Source: an uncultured Eubacteriales bacterium | Lineage (GTDB): Bacteria > Bacillota > Clostridia > Oscillospirales > Oscillospiraceae | Direction: 5' to 3' | Assembly: GCA_900549645.1 (NCBI GenBank) | Contig: URPD01000033.1 | Coordinates: forward strand, 1-21,278 | Length of the DNA: 21,278 nt | In this document: piece after piece, positions 7,387-14,986 of the stretch | Position numbering within the stretch: the stretch's first letter is position 1 | How the letters are laid out: each line of letters starts with the position of its first letter | Made by a program: the position numbers and the translations under genes | Notes under the pieces: model-generated | Seen by the model: the letters and a program-made list of their open reading frames with translations, nothing else | Told to the model about the DNA's origin: nothing | Databases searched by the model: none

Positions 7387-7656
7387 TCAGTCAAATCTGA
7401 CGAAGCCCGTGGTGCTGCCGAGGGGATAGCCGAGAATCCAAGCTGTTTCGCCGCATTCGGGGCATTTTACGCCCTCCGCGTTCAGCTTCTTTACCCGCGA
7501 CTCGGCGCGCATGATGTACATATTGCTCTTGTCGAGGTAATTGCACCTGCCGCAGCAGCAAAGATAATTTGCAAAGCTGTCGAAGATGCCGTTCTCGCGG
7601 TCAAGCTTCTCCTGATAGCTCAGCGGTCTCGGAGTGATGTTTTCGTTTTTCTGCAT
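7387..7656 (-). CDS. Small cysteine-rich, zinc-ribbon-like protein, last gene of dehydratase operon
   Basis: This 89-residue protein is not recognised. It has a CCCGRC cluster in the first half and a CPEC pair (sequence VKCPECGETAW) in the second, so two C-x2-C knuckles could bind one zinc ion or an Fe-S cluster. There is no signal peptide or membrane segment, so it is probably cytoplasmic. A GTG one codon upstream (7659) is also in frame, but the GAGGTGG Shine-Dalgarno site fits the ATG at 7656 better. It starts 9 bp after the 52-residue gene and is followed by the operon terminator. Its position suggests a link to the 2-hydroxyacyl-CoA dehydratase pair, perhaps in assembly or protection of its Fe-S clusters, but that is only context. 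Confidence 0.8.
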   Translation of the reverse strand: MQKNENITPRPLSYQEKLDRENGIFDSFANYLCCCGRCNYLDKSNMYIMRAESRVKKLNAEGVKCPECGETAWILGYPLGSTTGFVRFD

Positions 7657-7665
7657 CACGCCACC

Positions 7666-7824
7666 TCAGATAATATGCTCGCGCTTGACGCTGTCGTAAT
7701 GCTTATCGAGAAACGGCAGCACGACAGAGCGCATAAGCTTCATGTCCAGATTGAAATAGTACACCGCAAACAGCGCGGAAACGGCTCCGAGCAGTATGCC
7801 GATGAGTTTCAGCAATTTTTTCAT
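7666..7824 (-). CDS. 52-residue single-pass membrane peptide in dehydratase operon
   Basis: An ATG at 7824 with a strong Shine-Dalgarno AAAGGAG upstream opens a 52-codon frame ending in TGA. The peptide starts MKKLLKLIGILLGAVSALFA, a positively charged start plus one hydrophobic segment (about 5-23), then a polar tail (FNLDMKLMRSVVLPFLDKHY and a basic end KREH). It begins 14 bp after the 536-residue dehydratase gene and ends 9 bp before the cysteine-rich gene, filling an otherwise unexplained gap. No family is recognised. It could tether the operon's enzymes to the membrane or be a small regulatory membrane protein. Tight spacing and the ribosome-binding site support it being real. Confidence 0.75.
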   Translation of the reverse strand: MKKLLKLIGILLGAVSALFAVYYFNLDMKLMRSVVLPFLDKHYDSVKREHII

Positions 7825-7838
7825 CCTTCGCTCCTTTC

Positions 7839-9449
7839 TTACCAGCCAAGGGTATCGTCAAAATCAACCAGCGAGGGGTCTACCGGGTCCTCGTGCAGCA
7901 CATCGGTCATGTACTGGTTAACGGCGCGGCGAGCCTCGTTTGTCGGCACTATGCGGCAGTCCATGAGAGAGTGCGGCATCCAGATGATATGATACTTGTC
8001 GCGGTGCTTTGCAAACTCCTCCTCAAGAAGTCCCTGTGCGCCCGCCATGCCCTTGCAGCCGATATCGTCATACATGATGATGGTGTCGCAGTTGAATTTC
8101 TCCGCCGTCTCCCACATCTGCATGAGGTGGCGGTTGCCGCCGACGGTGTGGGTGCGCATCGGGGTGTGCGAGTACCAGTCGGCAAGGTCCTCGAGCATAG
8201 TCTCTCTGTCCTCGGTGTCGATGAGGTTATGACCTGTCAGCGAGTCCATATTTATGACGGCGAGTATGCCCCAGCAGTTATAGAGCCAGCCGACGCCGTG
8301 ACAGTAATAGGTCGAGCCGCAGCTCCACGCGAGCGCTCTGTGGCGGGTATGCGGGAAGGGCTTTATGTTCTTCTCCACGCACTCGTACATGAGCTTGAGC
8401 GTCTTGGCCGAGGACTTGGCAAAATGCTTTGTGCCGCCCTGCTGATAGAAGTAAATGCGGTACATGCCCTGACATATGGGGTTTATGCAGCCGTTGTCGG
8501 TCTTGCAGTAGATATCCCAGCGCTCCAGCTCCTCGCGGTTGACCTGATTTGTCGCCTTGCAGTGCTCGATGAAGGCATCCCAGTCAAACTTCCTGCCGAA
8601 CTGCTTTTCCATGAAGTCGATGGCGCTCTCTATCTCGTGTACGCCGAGCTCCTTTGTGGTCGGGTCGTCATACATAAGGGGCGTTGTGAGCGGGTGGACG
8701 GCCTTCTGACCGTTATTCGACAGGGCGCGGTACATGGCGGAGTTATCCATCATGTTAGCGTCGCAGGGGTTATTGGTGGTCATCCAGAAGTTGCCGATGT
8801 CGGGGTACTCGCCCTCGACGGCGACGCCGACCTCGGTAAGCGGCAGGGTACACATATCGCCCGGTATGCCGCAGCTTACCGCTTGGTCTACGTAGTAGCA
8901 GCCGAGCTCCTTGCGCATGAGCGGCAGCATGAAGGCGGCGTGCTGCTGGATATTTATGGCGTAGCAGCCGGGGAAGCCGAATATCAGGTGCTTCGGCAGC
9001 GTGTAGTCAAAGGCTACGGTGATGTCCGACCACTTTGTCTCGCCGAAATGACGGTCGGCGCGAAGCTCGTTCCAGAGAGTATCAATGGAGTCGGATATCA
9101 TGCAGTCGATGGCGGTGAGGTCGGCGCGCAGAGCCATGCCGCGGTCGCCCTCTATCCATTTGTCAATCATCGAGGGCGCAACGAGATATGCGCTCAGCCA
9201 GCGATATTTCCAGAAGGCCTTCGCCATACGCACGGGGTCGCGCATGACAAGTCCGCCCATCTTGACCCATGTGATGAGCCAGCGGCTGAAGGCGTATGCC
9301 GTGTCCTTTACGCCGCGCCACTCACGGCGGGCATATATATTTGTCCCCTCGATATAGCGCTGACCTATGTAATGGCATTTTTCGTCGCCCTTGAGAAAAT
9401 GCTCAAGAGTGCCGTATTGCTGCTTTAAGCTGTATTTTCTTTTCCACAT
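7839..9449 (-). CDS. 2-hydroxyacyl-CoA dehydratase family protein, large (alpha-like) subunit
   Basis: This 536-residue protein belongs to the family of radical dehydratases (HgdA/HgdB, FldB/FldC, LcdA/LcdB type) that remove water from 2-hydroxyacyl-CoA esters through a ketyl radical, using [4Fe-4S] clusters and an ATP-driven activator. Supporting segments: the cysteine-containing AVSCGIPGDMCTLPLTEVG in the position of the family's GIPPDMC-type motif; many other cysteines including IYCKTDNGCINPICQGM; and the C-terminal half with IIMYDDIGCKGMAGAQGLLE followed by SLMDCRIVPTNEARRAVNQY, matching the family's D-x-R...E end pattern. It is somewhat long for the family (usually about 400-480). It starts 10 bp after the stop of the 399-residue partner, with AAAGGTGAGG as ribosome-binding site. 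Substrate is unknown; no CoA-transferase, dehydrogenase or activator lies in the window. Confidence 0.85.
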   Translation of the reverse strand: MWKRKYSLKQQYGTLEHFLKGDEKCHYIGQRYIEGTNIYARREWRGVKDTAYAFSRWLITWVKMGGLVMRDPVRMAKAFWKYRWLSAYLVAPSMIDKWIEGDRGMALRADLTAIDCMISDSIDTLWNELRADRHFGETKWSDITVAFDYTLPKHLIFGFPGCYAINIQQHAAFMLPLMRKELGCYYVDQAVSCGIPGDMCTLPLTEVGVAVEGEYPDIGNFWMTTNNPCDANMMDNSAMYRALSNNGQKAVHPLTTPLMYDDPTTKELGVHEIESAIDFMEKQFGRKFDWDAFIEHCKATNQVNREELERWDIYCKTDNGCINPICQGMYRIYFYQQGGTKHFAKSSAKTLKLMYECVEKNIKPFPHTRHRALAWSCGSTYYCHGVGWLYNCWGILAVINMDSLTGHNLIDTEDRETMLEDLADWYSHTPMRTHTVGGNRHLMQMWETAEKFNCDTIIMYDDIGCKGMAGAQGLLEEEFAKHRDKYHIIWMPHSLMDCRIVPTNEARRAVNQYMTDVLHEDPVDPSLVDFDDTLGW

Positions 9450-9459
9450 ATCTCACACC

Positions 9460-10659
9460 TCACCTTTCCGACTGGATACGCTTGATTTCCAGCGACTCCA
9501 CGAAGGCCTGGAAGCGGGTGCGGAGCTGACCGGTGGCGGCGTTTGTATAGTCCTTCTCTATCTGGCACACGGGCAGCGTGCCGGGGAGAGAGAAGCCGTC
9601 GCGCATCCACTGGGCGGCCTGTGCGCGCTCGTAGCCCCAGTATTCGCAGAACTTCATATTCTCGACGATGACGCCCTCGGCACCGTATTCCTGCGCGATT
9701 TTATACAAAAACTGCTTGCGCGCTACGACGTTTTCCGGTCCCATGGCGCGGGGGCACTGGTTGGTCTGAATATAGTGGTCGGCAATGGCCTGAAGCACAT
9801 CCTCGCCCGGACGGACGATTATCTCCTCGCGGCCGGGGATGGAGCCGAAGCAGTAGCGGTCGGCCACGACGTATGCCCCGCAGCTTTCAAGCAGCTTTGT
9901 AAAATCGGGGTCGTCTATCTCGCTGCCGGCGACCATGACGCGGGCGCGGAAGGGGAACTTGGGCTCCGGCTCACGCTGCTTTATCTCCTCAAGCGTCTCG
10001 CGCAGATAGGGGAGAATTAAATCCTTGGGACAGGTGAGGCTCACGAGCTGAATAACATGGAACTCGTAGCCCGTGACGGGCGGGTTGGGGAGCTTTCGCA
10101 TATCGCCTATCTCGCTGATAATGCGGCAGACCTCGTTGTGCTGCTCGATGGCGGCAAGGAGCTTTTCCTCGGAGAAGTCCACTCCGTACACGCGCTCAAG
10201 CGGCTCGATAATCTTCTGCTCTATCTGGCGGCGGAAGTAGCCCGCGTGCCACTCGGTCTTTTTAAGCGGCATGTCGATGAAGCTGATAAAGAACTTTTCC
10301 TTGGGGATGAGCTTGCAGTAGTCGAAATACTGCTCCATTCTGTTCATCGTGGTGCAGCATTCCTGCCCGAGCAGCGCGTCAATAAAGTTGTAGCCGCCCT
10401 CAAAGGCGCGCTCAAGTATGCTCTTGGAGTAGGGGCAGGAGCGGTTGGTCATGTAGTAGGTCGCAAGATCCGGGTTTGTACAGCGCGGTGCGCGGAGTCT
10501 TACGCCGAAGCAGCCCTCCACATCCAGCAGCAGCTCAGGAATGTAGGAGCAGTTGTATGCCAGCGCGAGGCGTCCGTCGGCAGAGGCTTTCTGTACGAGT
10601 GCGTTGTTTGCATCCTGCAAAAGGTCTTCAAAGTAGATAAGATGCTTCAAATCTCTCAA
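9460..10659 (-). CDS. 2-hydroxyacyl-CoA dehydratase family protein, small (beta-like) subunit
   Basis: The 399 residues fit the beta subunit (HgdB-like) of 2-hydroxyacyl-CoA dehydratases in length and pattern. The N-terminus AYNCSYIPELLLDVEGCFGV matches the family's C-[ST]-Y-x-P-E-E-L segment, NRSCPYSKSILERAF gives a second cluster cysteine, and ALLGQECCTTMNRMEQYF a third. The C-terminal half (GAEGVIVENMKFCEYWGYE...) resembles the family's second domain. It should form an iron-sulfur heterodimer with the downstream 536-residue protein. The start is TTG: an in-frame TGA immediately precedes it, there is no in-frame ATG near it, and GGGGGG lies 7 bases upstream. It is the first gene of a four-gene operon. 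A reductive amino-acid fermentation role is likely from family knowledge; the substrate is not. Confidence 0.87.
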   Translation of the reverse strand: MRDLKHLIYFEDLLQDANNALVQKASADGRLALAYNCSYIPELLLDVEGCFGVRLRAPRCTNPDLATYYMTNRSCPYSKSILERAFEGGYNFIDALLGQECCTTMNRMEQYFDYCKLIPKEKFFISFIDMPLKKTEWHAGYFRRQIEQKIIEPLERVYGVDFSEEKLLAAIEQHNEVCRIISEIGDMRKLPNPPVTGYEFHVIQLVSLTCPKDLILPYLRETLEEIKQREPEPKFPFRARVMVAGSEIDDPDFTKLLESCGAYVVADRYCFGSIPGREEIIVRPGEDVLQAIADHYIQTNQCPRAMGPENVVARKQFLYKIAQEYGAEGVIVENMKFCEYWGYERAQAAQWMRDGFSLPGTLPVCQIEKDYTNAATGQLRTRFQAFVESLEIKRIQSER

Positions 10660-10704
10660 TCAGTATCCCCCCATATATGAAATTAGTTTATGAAACCGCA
10701 TCTA

Positions 10705-10732
10705 ATTATGACAGCTTTGGCGAAATAGTCAA
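10705..10732 (-). promoter_or_regulatory. Probable promoter of the dehydratase operon
   Basis: On the minus strand TTGACT (10727-10732) and CATAAT (10705-10710) are 16 bp apart, about 46 bp upstream of the TTG start. Confidence 0.6.
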
Positions 10733-10875
10733 TACCACTGCGGCGAAAAGCTTCAAACATTATTGCTTATGCTGAAAAAATCCGGCAGAAATTGTGCAAA
10801 ATTTACAAATCGGCCCGAAAGCGAAAATAATAAAGTTGTTTACATAATTTTTGTGTAGCATTTATAAAAGTCTTG

Positions 10876-10884
10876 TGGTATAAT
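10876..10884 (+). promoter_or_regulatory. Probable promoter (extended -10) of the aminopeptidase operon
   Basis: TGGTATAAT is an extended -10 box with a perfect TATAAT. No well-placed -35 box is visible; TTGTGT at 10851-10856 is too far away. A weak inverted repeat AAGTAAT...ATTACTT (10902-10928) follows in the leader. Confidence 0.5.
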
Positions 10885-10948
10885 GTATGAGCTAAAAATA
10901 TAAGTAATATGAAGAAGATACATTACTTTTTGCCTCCCGGAGGGTGAC

Positions 10949-12178
10949 ATGGATAAAAACATACTCAAGGAATATGCAAGACTCATCGCCGTTTCCGGCG
11001 TAAACGTTCAGCCCGGGCAGGAGGTCGTTGTCCGCACGGAGCCTGAGTCTCTGGACTTTTTGGAGACGCTGACGGAGGAGCTTTATCTCGCCGGCGCGGG
11101 CAAGGTGCGCGTCGAGTGGCGCTATGCTCCGCTCACCTGCCTTGACATAAAGTATCAGGACGCGGAGACGCTGGGCGGCGTCCCCAAATGGGAGGAGGAG
11201 AAGCTCCGCCACAACAGCGAGACTCTCCCCGCCATGATATATCTCGACTCCGACGACCCGGACGGCATGAACGGCATAGATCAGGAGAAGTGGGCGCTCG
11301 CTCAGCAGGCAAGATATAAGATATCCAAGCCCTACCGCGACGCGATGGAGAATAAGTATCAGTGGTGCGTCGTATCTGTGCCGGGCGTCAAGTGGGCGCG
11401 CAAGGTATTCCCCGGTCTCAGTGACGAGGAGGCGGTCGAAAGGCTCTGGCAGGCGATACTTGAATGCTCCCGCGCCACCGATAAGCCGATAGAGGCATGG
11501 AGCGCGCACGACGAAAATCTTCTGCGCCGCTGCAGCTGGCTCAACAGCCTTGAGCTGCGCCGTCTGAATTACAGGAGTGAATCCACGGGGACGGACTTTA
11601 GCGTTGGTCTGCTGCCCGAGTGCCAGTTCATGGGCGGCGCGGACAAGCTCCCCGATTCCGACGTATGGTTCAACGCCAATATCCCCACCGAGGAGGTCTT
11701 TACGACTCCGAGAGCCGGGGACGCGGAGGGCATAGTCTATGCGACAAAGCCCCTGAGCTACCGCGGCGTGCTCATCGAGAATTTCTCCGTGCGCTTTGAA
11801 AACGGCCGTGCGGTCGAGGTTCACGCGGAGAAAAACGAGGAAGCGCTCAGGCTCATGATAGCCATGGACGAGGGCGCCTGCAAGCTCGGCGAATGTGCGC
11901 TCGTGCCCTACGACAGCCCGATAAACCGCAGCGGCATACTCTTTTACAATACGCTCTTTGACGAGAACGCAAGCTGCCATCTCGCGCTGGGCATGGGCTA
12001 CTCAAGCTGCCTCAAGGATTTTGAAAAGTACACGCCCGAGGAGGCGCGCGAGCTTGGCGTAAACGACTCCATGATACATGAGGACTTTATGATAGGCAGC
12101 CCCGACCTCTGCATCACCGGCATTACCGCCGACGGGCGCGAGGTGCCGATATTCGTAAACGGAGACTGGGCGGAGTAA
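10949..12178 (+). CDS. M29-family metallo-aminopeptidase
   Basis: This enzyme removes N-terminal amino acids from peptides in the cytoplasm using a two-metal centre (AmpS/AmpT/PepS family, MEROPS M29). The 409 residues match the family length. Expected metal and catalytic residues are present in order: NIPTEEVFTTPR (E248/E249), LGECALVP (E315), ASCHLALG (H344) and NDSMIHEDFMIGSPDL (H377, D379). The ATG is preceded by GGAGGG with ideal spacing. A six-helix membrane protein gene begins 54 bp after the stop with no terminator between, so they may be co-transcribed. It fits a peptide- and amino-acid-using lifestyle along with the dehydratase pair and GdhA. Confidence 0.93.
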   Translation: MDKNILKEYARLIAVSGVNVQPGQEVVVRTEPESLDFLETLTEELYLAGAGKVRVEWRYAPLTCLDIKYQDAETLGGVPKWEEEKLRHNSETLPAMIYLDSDDPDGMNGIDQEKWALAQQARYKISKPYRDAMENKYQWCVVSVPGVKWARKVFPGLSDEEAVERLWQAILECSRATDKPIEAWSAHDENLLRRCSWLNSLELRRLNYRSESTGTDFSVGLLPECQFMGGADKLPDSDVWFNANIPTEEVFTTPRAGDAEGIVYATKPLSYRGVLIENFSVRFENGRAVEVHAEKNEEALRLMIAMDEGACKLGECALVPYDSPINRSGILFYNTLFDENASCHLALGMGYSSCLKDFEKYTPEEARELGVNDSMIHEDFMIGSPDLCITGITADGREVPIFVNGDWAE

Positions 12179-12232
12179 GCCGCGCAGACCCGGACATTCC
12201 TTCAAAATCTGACCGAAAGGCGGTTGAGAGCA

Positions 12233-12925
12233 ATGGAAAATAATCAGAAGACCGAAAAAATCAACTTTTACACGGAGCGCAAAAGCGCGCTGGTGCAGGC
12301 GTCGGTCATATTCATGCTGCTCTCGGCCATATTCCGGCTTGTCGGCTGCTGGGGGCGCTGGAACGACGCGTTCTTCGCCGCGACACAGATCGCGCTGCCG
12401 CTGGCCTGCAACCTGCTGTTCATCCTGCTGGTGCTGACGCTTGGCCGCCGCGCCCTGTGGACGACGGTGCTGCCGGTGCTGCTCGGCGTCGTGTTCTTCA
12501 TTATAAAGTCGTTCAGCTTTGACAGCATACTGCACACGATCCTGTGCATCCTGCTGTGCCTGCTCGTGGCGGTGCTGTATACGGGCACGGTGTTCGGCCG
12601 CATCCGGACGAAGTGGCTGCTTGTGCCGCTGTTCGGCCTGCCGCTGCTGTATCACATTTTTGTGGAAGACCTCAACGCCATGCGTAGCGCCACGCCGCCC
12701 TCGCTGCCGGAAGGCTTGCAGGAGATATCGGTGCTCTGCATCATGCTGTCCCTGCTGCTTCTGAGCATTGCAATGAAGAAGAAACAACCTGAAACGCTGC
12801 CTGATCTCCCGAAGATGAAGGCGCCGAAGGTCATCGTGCCCGGCAAGGGGGAACCTGCCGCCGATGGCGATACCGCGGCGGAGACCGCGAAGGAAACAGC
12901 ACCTGAAAAACCGGGGGAAAAGTAA
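12233..12925 (+). CDS. Hypothetical membrane protein with about six transmembrane helices
   Basis: This 230-residue protein is not recognised. It has hydrophobic stretches near residues 19-37, 46-70, 77-91, 99-120, 127-142 and 164-180. A hydrophilic C-terminal tail (from MKKKQPETLP) is rich in Pro, Ala, Glu and Lys and is probably cytoplasmic if both termini face inward. ATG 12233 is chosen as start, although an in-frame TTG at 12224 is possible; the upstream AAAGGCGG fits neither perfectly. Its TAA overlaps the ATG of the LRR protein by one base (TAATG), so the two are probably translated in a coupled way. The pairing suggests the products work together at the membrane. Function is unknown. 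Confidence 0.8.
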   Translation: MENNQKTEKINFYTERKSALVQASVIFMLLSAIFRLVGCWGRWNDAFFAATQIALPLACNLLFILLVLTLGRRALWTTVLPVLLGVVFFIIKSFSFDSILHTILCILLCLLVAVLYTGTVFGRIRTKWLLVPLFGLPLLYHIFVEDLNAMRSATPPSLPEGLQEISVLCIMLSLLLLSIAMKKKQPETLPDLPKMKAPKVIVPGKGEPAADGDTAAETAKETAPEKPGEK

Positions 12926-14841
12926 TGAGCGAAGAAAGAAACACCGGCCGCAGCCGCGCCGCCACGGGGCGGGACAAGGCTGTAACCGGCAGAAATGCAG
13001 CCGTAACGGGCATCAGCGCGGCGTTCACAGGCCGCGGCAAAGTCTACACCGGCTCGCACGAGGCGGTTCCAGAGCCGAAGGCGAAGACCAAAAAACCGCC
13101 GAGAATAAAAGAAAAGGTAAGCCCGAAGTCGAAGCGTACGCTTTATATCTGCGGCACGGTTCTAGCCGCGATACTGATAATCGTGATAGCCGTCGTGCTG
13201 AAGGGCACTGCGGCAGACAAGGGCTACTCCGTATATTTCGACCGCGGCAGCGAGCTGTACGAGTCGCAGGACTATGACGGCGCGCTCGCGTATCTGCGCA
13301 AGGCGGCGTCGAAGGACAAGACCGTGGAATGTGTGCTGCTGATGAGCCGCTGCTACGAGCGCCAAGGCAATATTGACAAGGCGCTGGAGCTGCTGCGCAG
13401 TATGGACACGCAGGACGCGCAGATATCCGCGCGCATAGACGAGCTTGAGTCACTGCGCCGCGCACAGCAGGAAGCGGAGCTTGTGGAGATAGCGGGGGAG
13501 AAGTACCAGCTTGACAGCAGCGGCCTTGTGGCCGACAATGCCGGTCTGCGGGACGCCGACCTCGATAATGTCGTCCGTCTGCGCGCACTGAGCAGCCTTT
13601 CCATCGCGGATAACTCCATAACCGATATCTCACCGCTTACCGCTCTCGGCGGCCTGACCACCCTAAACCTGAGCGGCAACCGCATAAGCGATATATCTCC
13701 GCTGGCCGGGATTCTCGGCCTGCGCACTCTGTATCTCGACTCCAACCCTATAACCGACTTTACGCCGCTGTACGGGCTGGATAATCTCATCCTCCTCAGC
13801 GTCAAGGGCATATCCATGACCCCCGAACAGCTTGCGGAGCTGACGCAGGAGCTGCCGGGCTGCACCATTTACAGCGAGGGCGAGCCGGGGAGCGCGATGG
13901 ACATAAGTATCGGCGGCGTGACCTTCAGCTCCGACATTACGGAGCTTGACCTGAGCGGGAAGGGGCTGAACGAAATTTCGGCGCTCTCCGCCTGCAAGAA
14001 CCTTGTAAAGCTCAACATTTCCGACAACAACATCTCGGATCTCAGCCCCCTCATGGATCAGAAGAGCCTGCGGGAGCTGGATATAAGCGGCAATCTCATA
14101 AGCGACCTGCGGCCGCTCATGGCGCTGACCTCGCTTGAAGTGATACACGCGGGCAATAATTTAATAAGAAGCACCGTGCCTCTCGGCGGCCTGAGCGCGC
14201 TGAAGGAGCTGTGCCTCGACTCAAATAAGCTCACGGACGTTTCGAGCATAAAAAAGCTCACCAGCCTTGAAACGCTGTCCCTGCGCGACAGCGGCATGAC
14301 CGATGAGAGCATGACAGACTTGGGTAGCATCCCGTCCCTGCTCAGCCTGAATATCGAGAATAACCCCAACGTCAGCGGCGAGACCGTGGACGCGTTCAAG
14401 AGTCTCAACCCCGCTTGCGAGGTGACTCATTCGACGCTTGTGTATCTCGTTGAGCTTGGCGGAAAGCAGTTCCGCGAGGATATCACGGAGTTGGACGCCA
14501 GTAACCTTGACCTTGTCAGTATCTCCGCGATGGGCGAGTTTGACGCGCTGGAGCGCGTGAACCTCAGCGGGAACAGGATATCGAACATCTATATCTTCCA
14601 GTGGCTCAGCGGAATAAAGGAGATAAATCTGGAAGGAAATCAGGTCTCCGACGTGTCGCCGCTGCTGAGTATGGAGAGTCTTGAGGTGCTCGACATCACC
14701 AATAACTGCGTAAGCAGCACGAGCGCGCTCTGCCAGATGACGTGGCTCAAGGAGCTGCACGTCGCCGGCAACAATCTGACTGCGGAGCAGATCGACGAAC
14801 TGCGCCAGTCACTCCCGAATACGACGATATACGCAGACTGA
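12925..14841 (+). CDS. Bitopic membrane protein: Thr-Gly heptad tail, TM, TPR-like segment and leucine-rich repeats
   Basis: The 638 residues show, in order: a basic N-terminal tail with Thr-Gly at residues 7, 14, 21, 28, 35 and 42, exactly every seven residues; a Lys/Pro-rich stretch (50-71); one transmembrane helix (about 73-93); a TPR-like pair (about 100-165, FDRGSELYESQDYDGALAYL and RCYERQGNIDKALELL); a short helical linker; then leucine-rich repeats to the end. The repeats are the internalin-like type (LTTLNLSGNRISDISPLAGI) and form three cassettes beginning near 190, 325 and 485. Each starts with a [EV]-x-[IL]-x-G-x-x-[FY] strand, and the first and last end with LP-x-x-TIY. With the positive side inward, the tail is cytoplasmic and the repeats extracellular, suggesting protein binding at the surface. 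It overlaps the upstream membrane-protein gene by one base. No sorting signal is seen. Ligand unknown. Confidence 0.88.
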   Translation: MSEERNTGRSRAATGRDKAVTGRNAAVTGISAAFTGRGKVYTGSHEAVPEPKAKTKKPPRIKEKVSPKSKRTLYICGTVLAAILIIVIAVVLKGTAADKGYSVYFDRGSELYESQDYDGALAYLRKAASKDKTVECVLLMSRCYERQGNIDKALELLRSMDTQDAQISARIDELESLRRAQQEAELVEIAGEKYQLDSSGLVADNAGLRDADLDNVVRLRALSSLSIADNSITDISPLTALGGLTTLNLSGNRISDISPLAGILGLRTLYLDSNPITDFTPLYGLDNLILLSVKGISMTPEQLAELTQELPGCTIYSEGEPGSAMDISIGGVTFSSDITELDLSGKGLNEISALSACKNLVKLNISDNNISDLSPLMDQKSLRELDISGNLISDLRPLMALTSLEVIHAGNNLIRSTVPLGGLSALKELCLDSNKLTDVSSIKKLTSLETLSLRDSGMTDESMTDLGSIPSLLSLNIENNPNVSGETVDAFKSLNPACEVTHSTLVYLVELGGKQFREDITELDASNLDLVSISAMGEFDALERVNLSGNRISNIYIFQWLSGIKEINLEGNQVSDVSPLLSMESLEVLDITNNCVSSTSALCQMTWLKELHVAGNNLTAEQIDELRQSLPNTTIYAD

Positions 14842-14885
14842 ACGTGATAGAATAAATATAGAAAAGAAAAAATACGGAAAAGAAA

Positions 14886-14983
14886 AAACGGATTGCCGTG
14901 CGGCGCTCCGATCCCCAGCAATGACAGCTGATTTTAATATGAGTCATTCCGGGGAGGGCGGAGCGGAACGCGGCAGTCCGTTT
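14886..14983. repeat. Palindromic intergenic repeat, AATCCGTT/AATGAC family, copy 2
   Basis: Left arm (14886-14925) and the complement of the right arm (14943-14983) both begin AAACGGA.TGCCG and end AATGAC, roughly three quarters identical by eye. The terminal words match the repeat at 5360-5486. It sits between two converging genes, reaches the 3' end of the minus-strand gene, and could also act as a transcription barrier. Confidence 0.6.
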
Positions 14984-14986
14984 GGT

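Noticed and set aside
7893..9428. A 511-codon plus-strand frame opposite the large dehydratase subunit.
   Set aside because: Shadow of the real gene; no family features and no ribosome-binding site.
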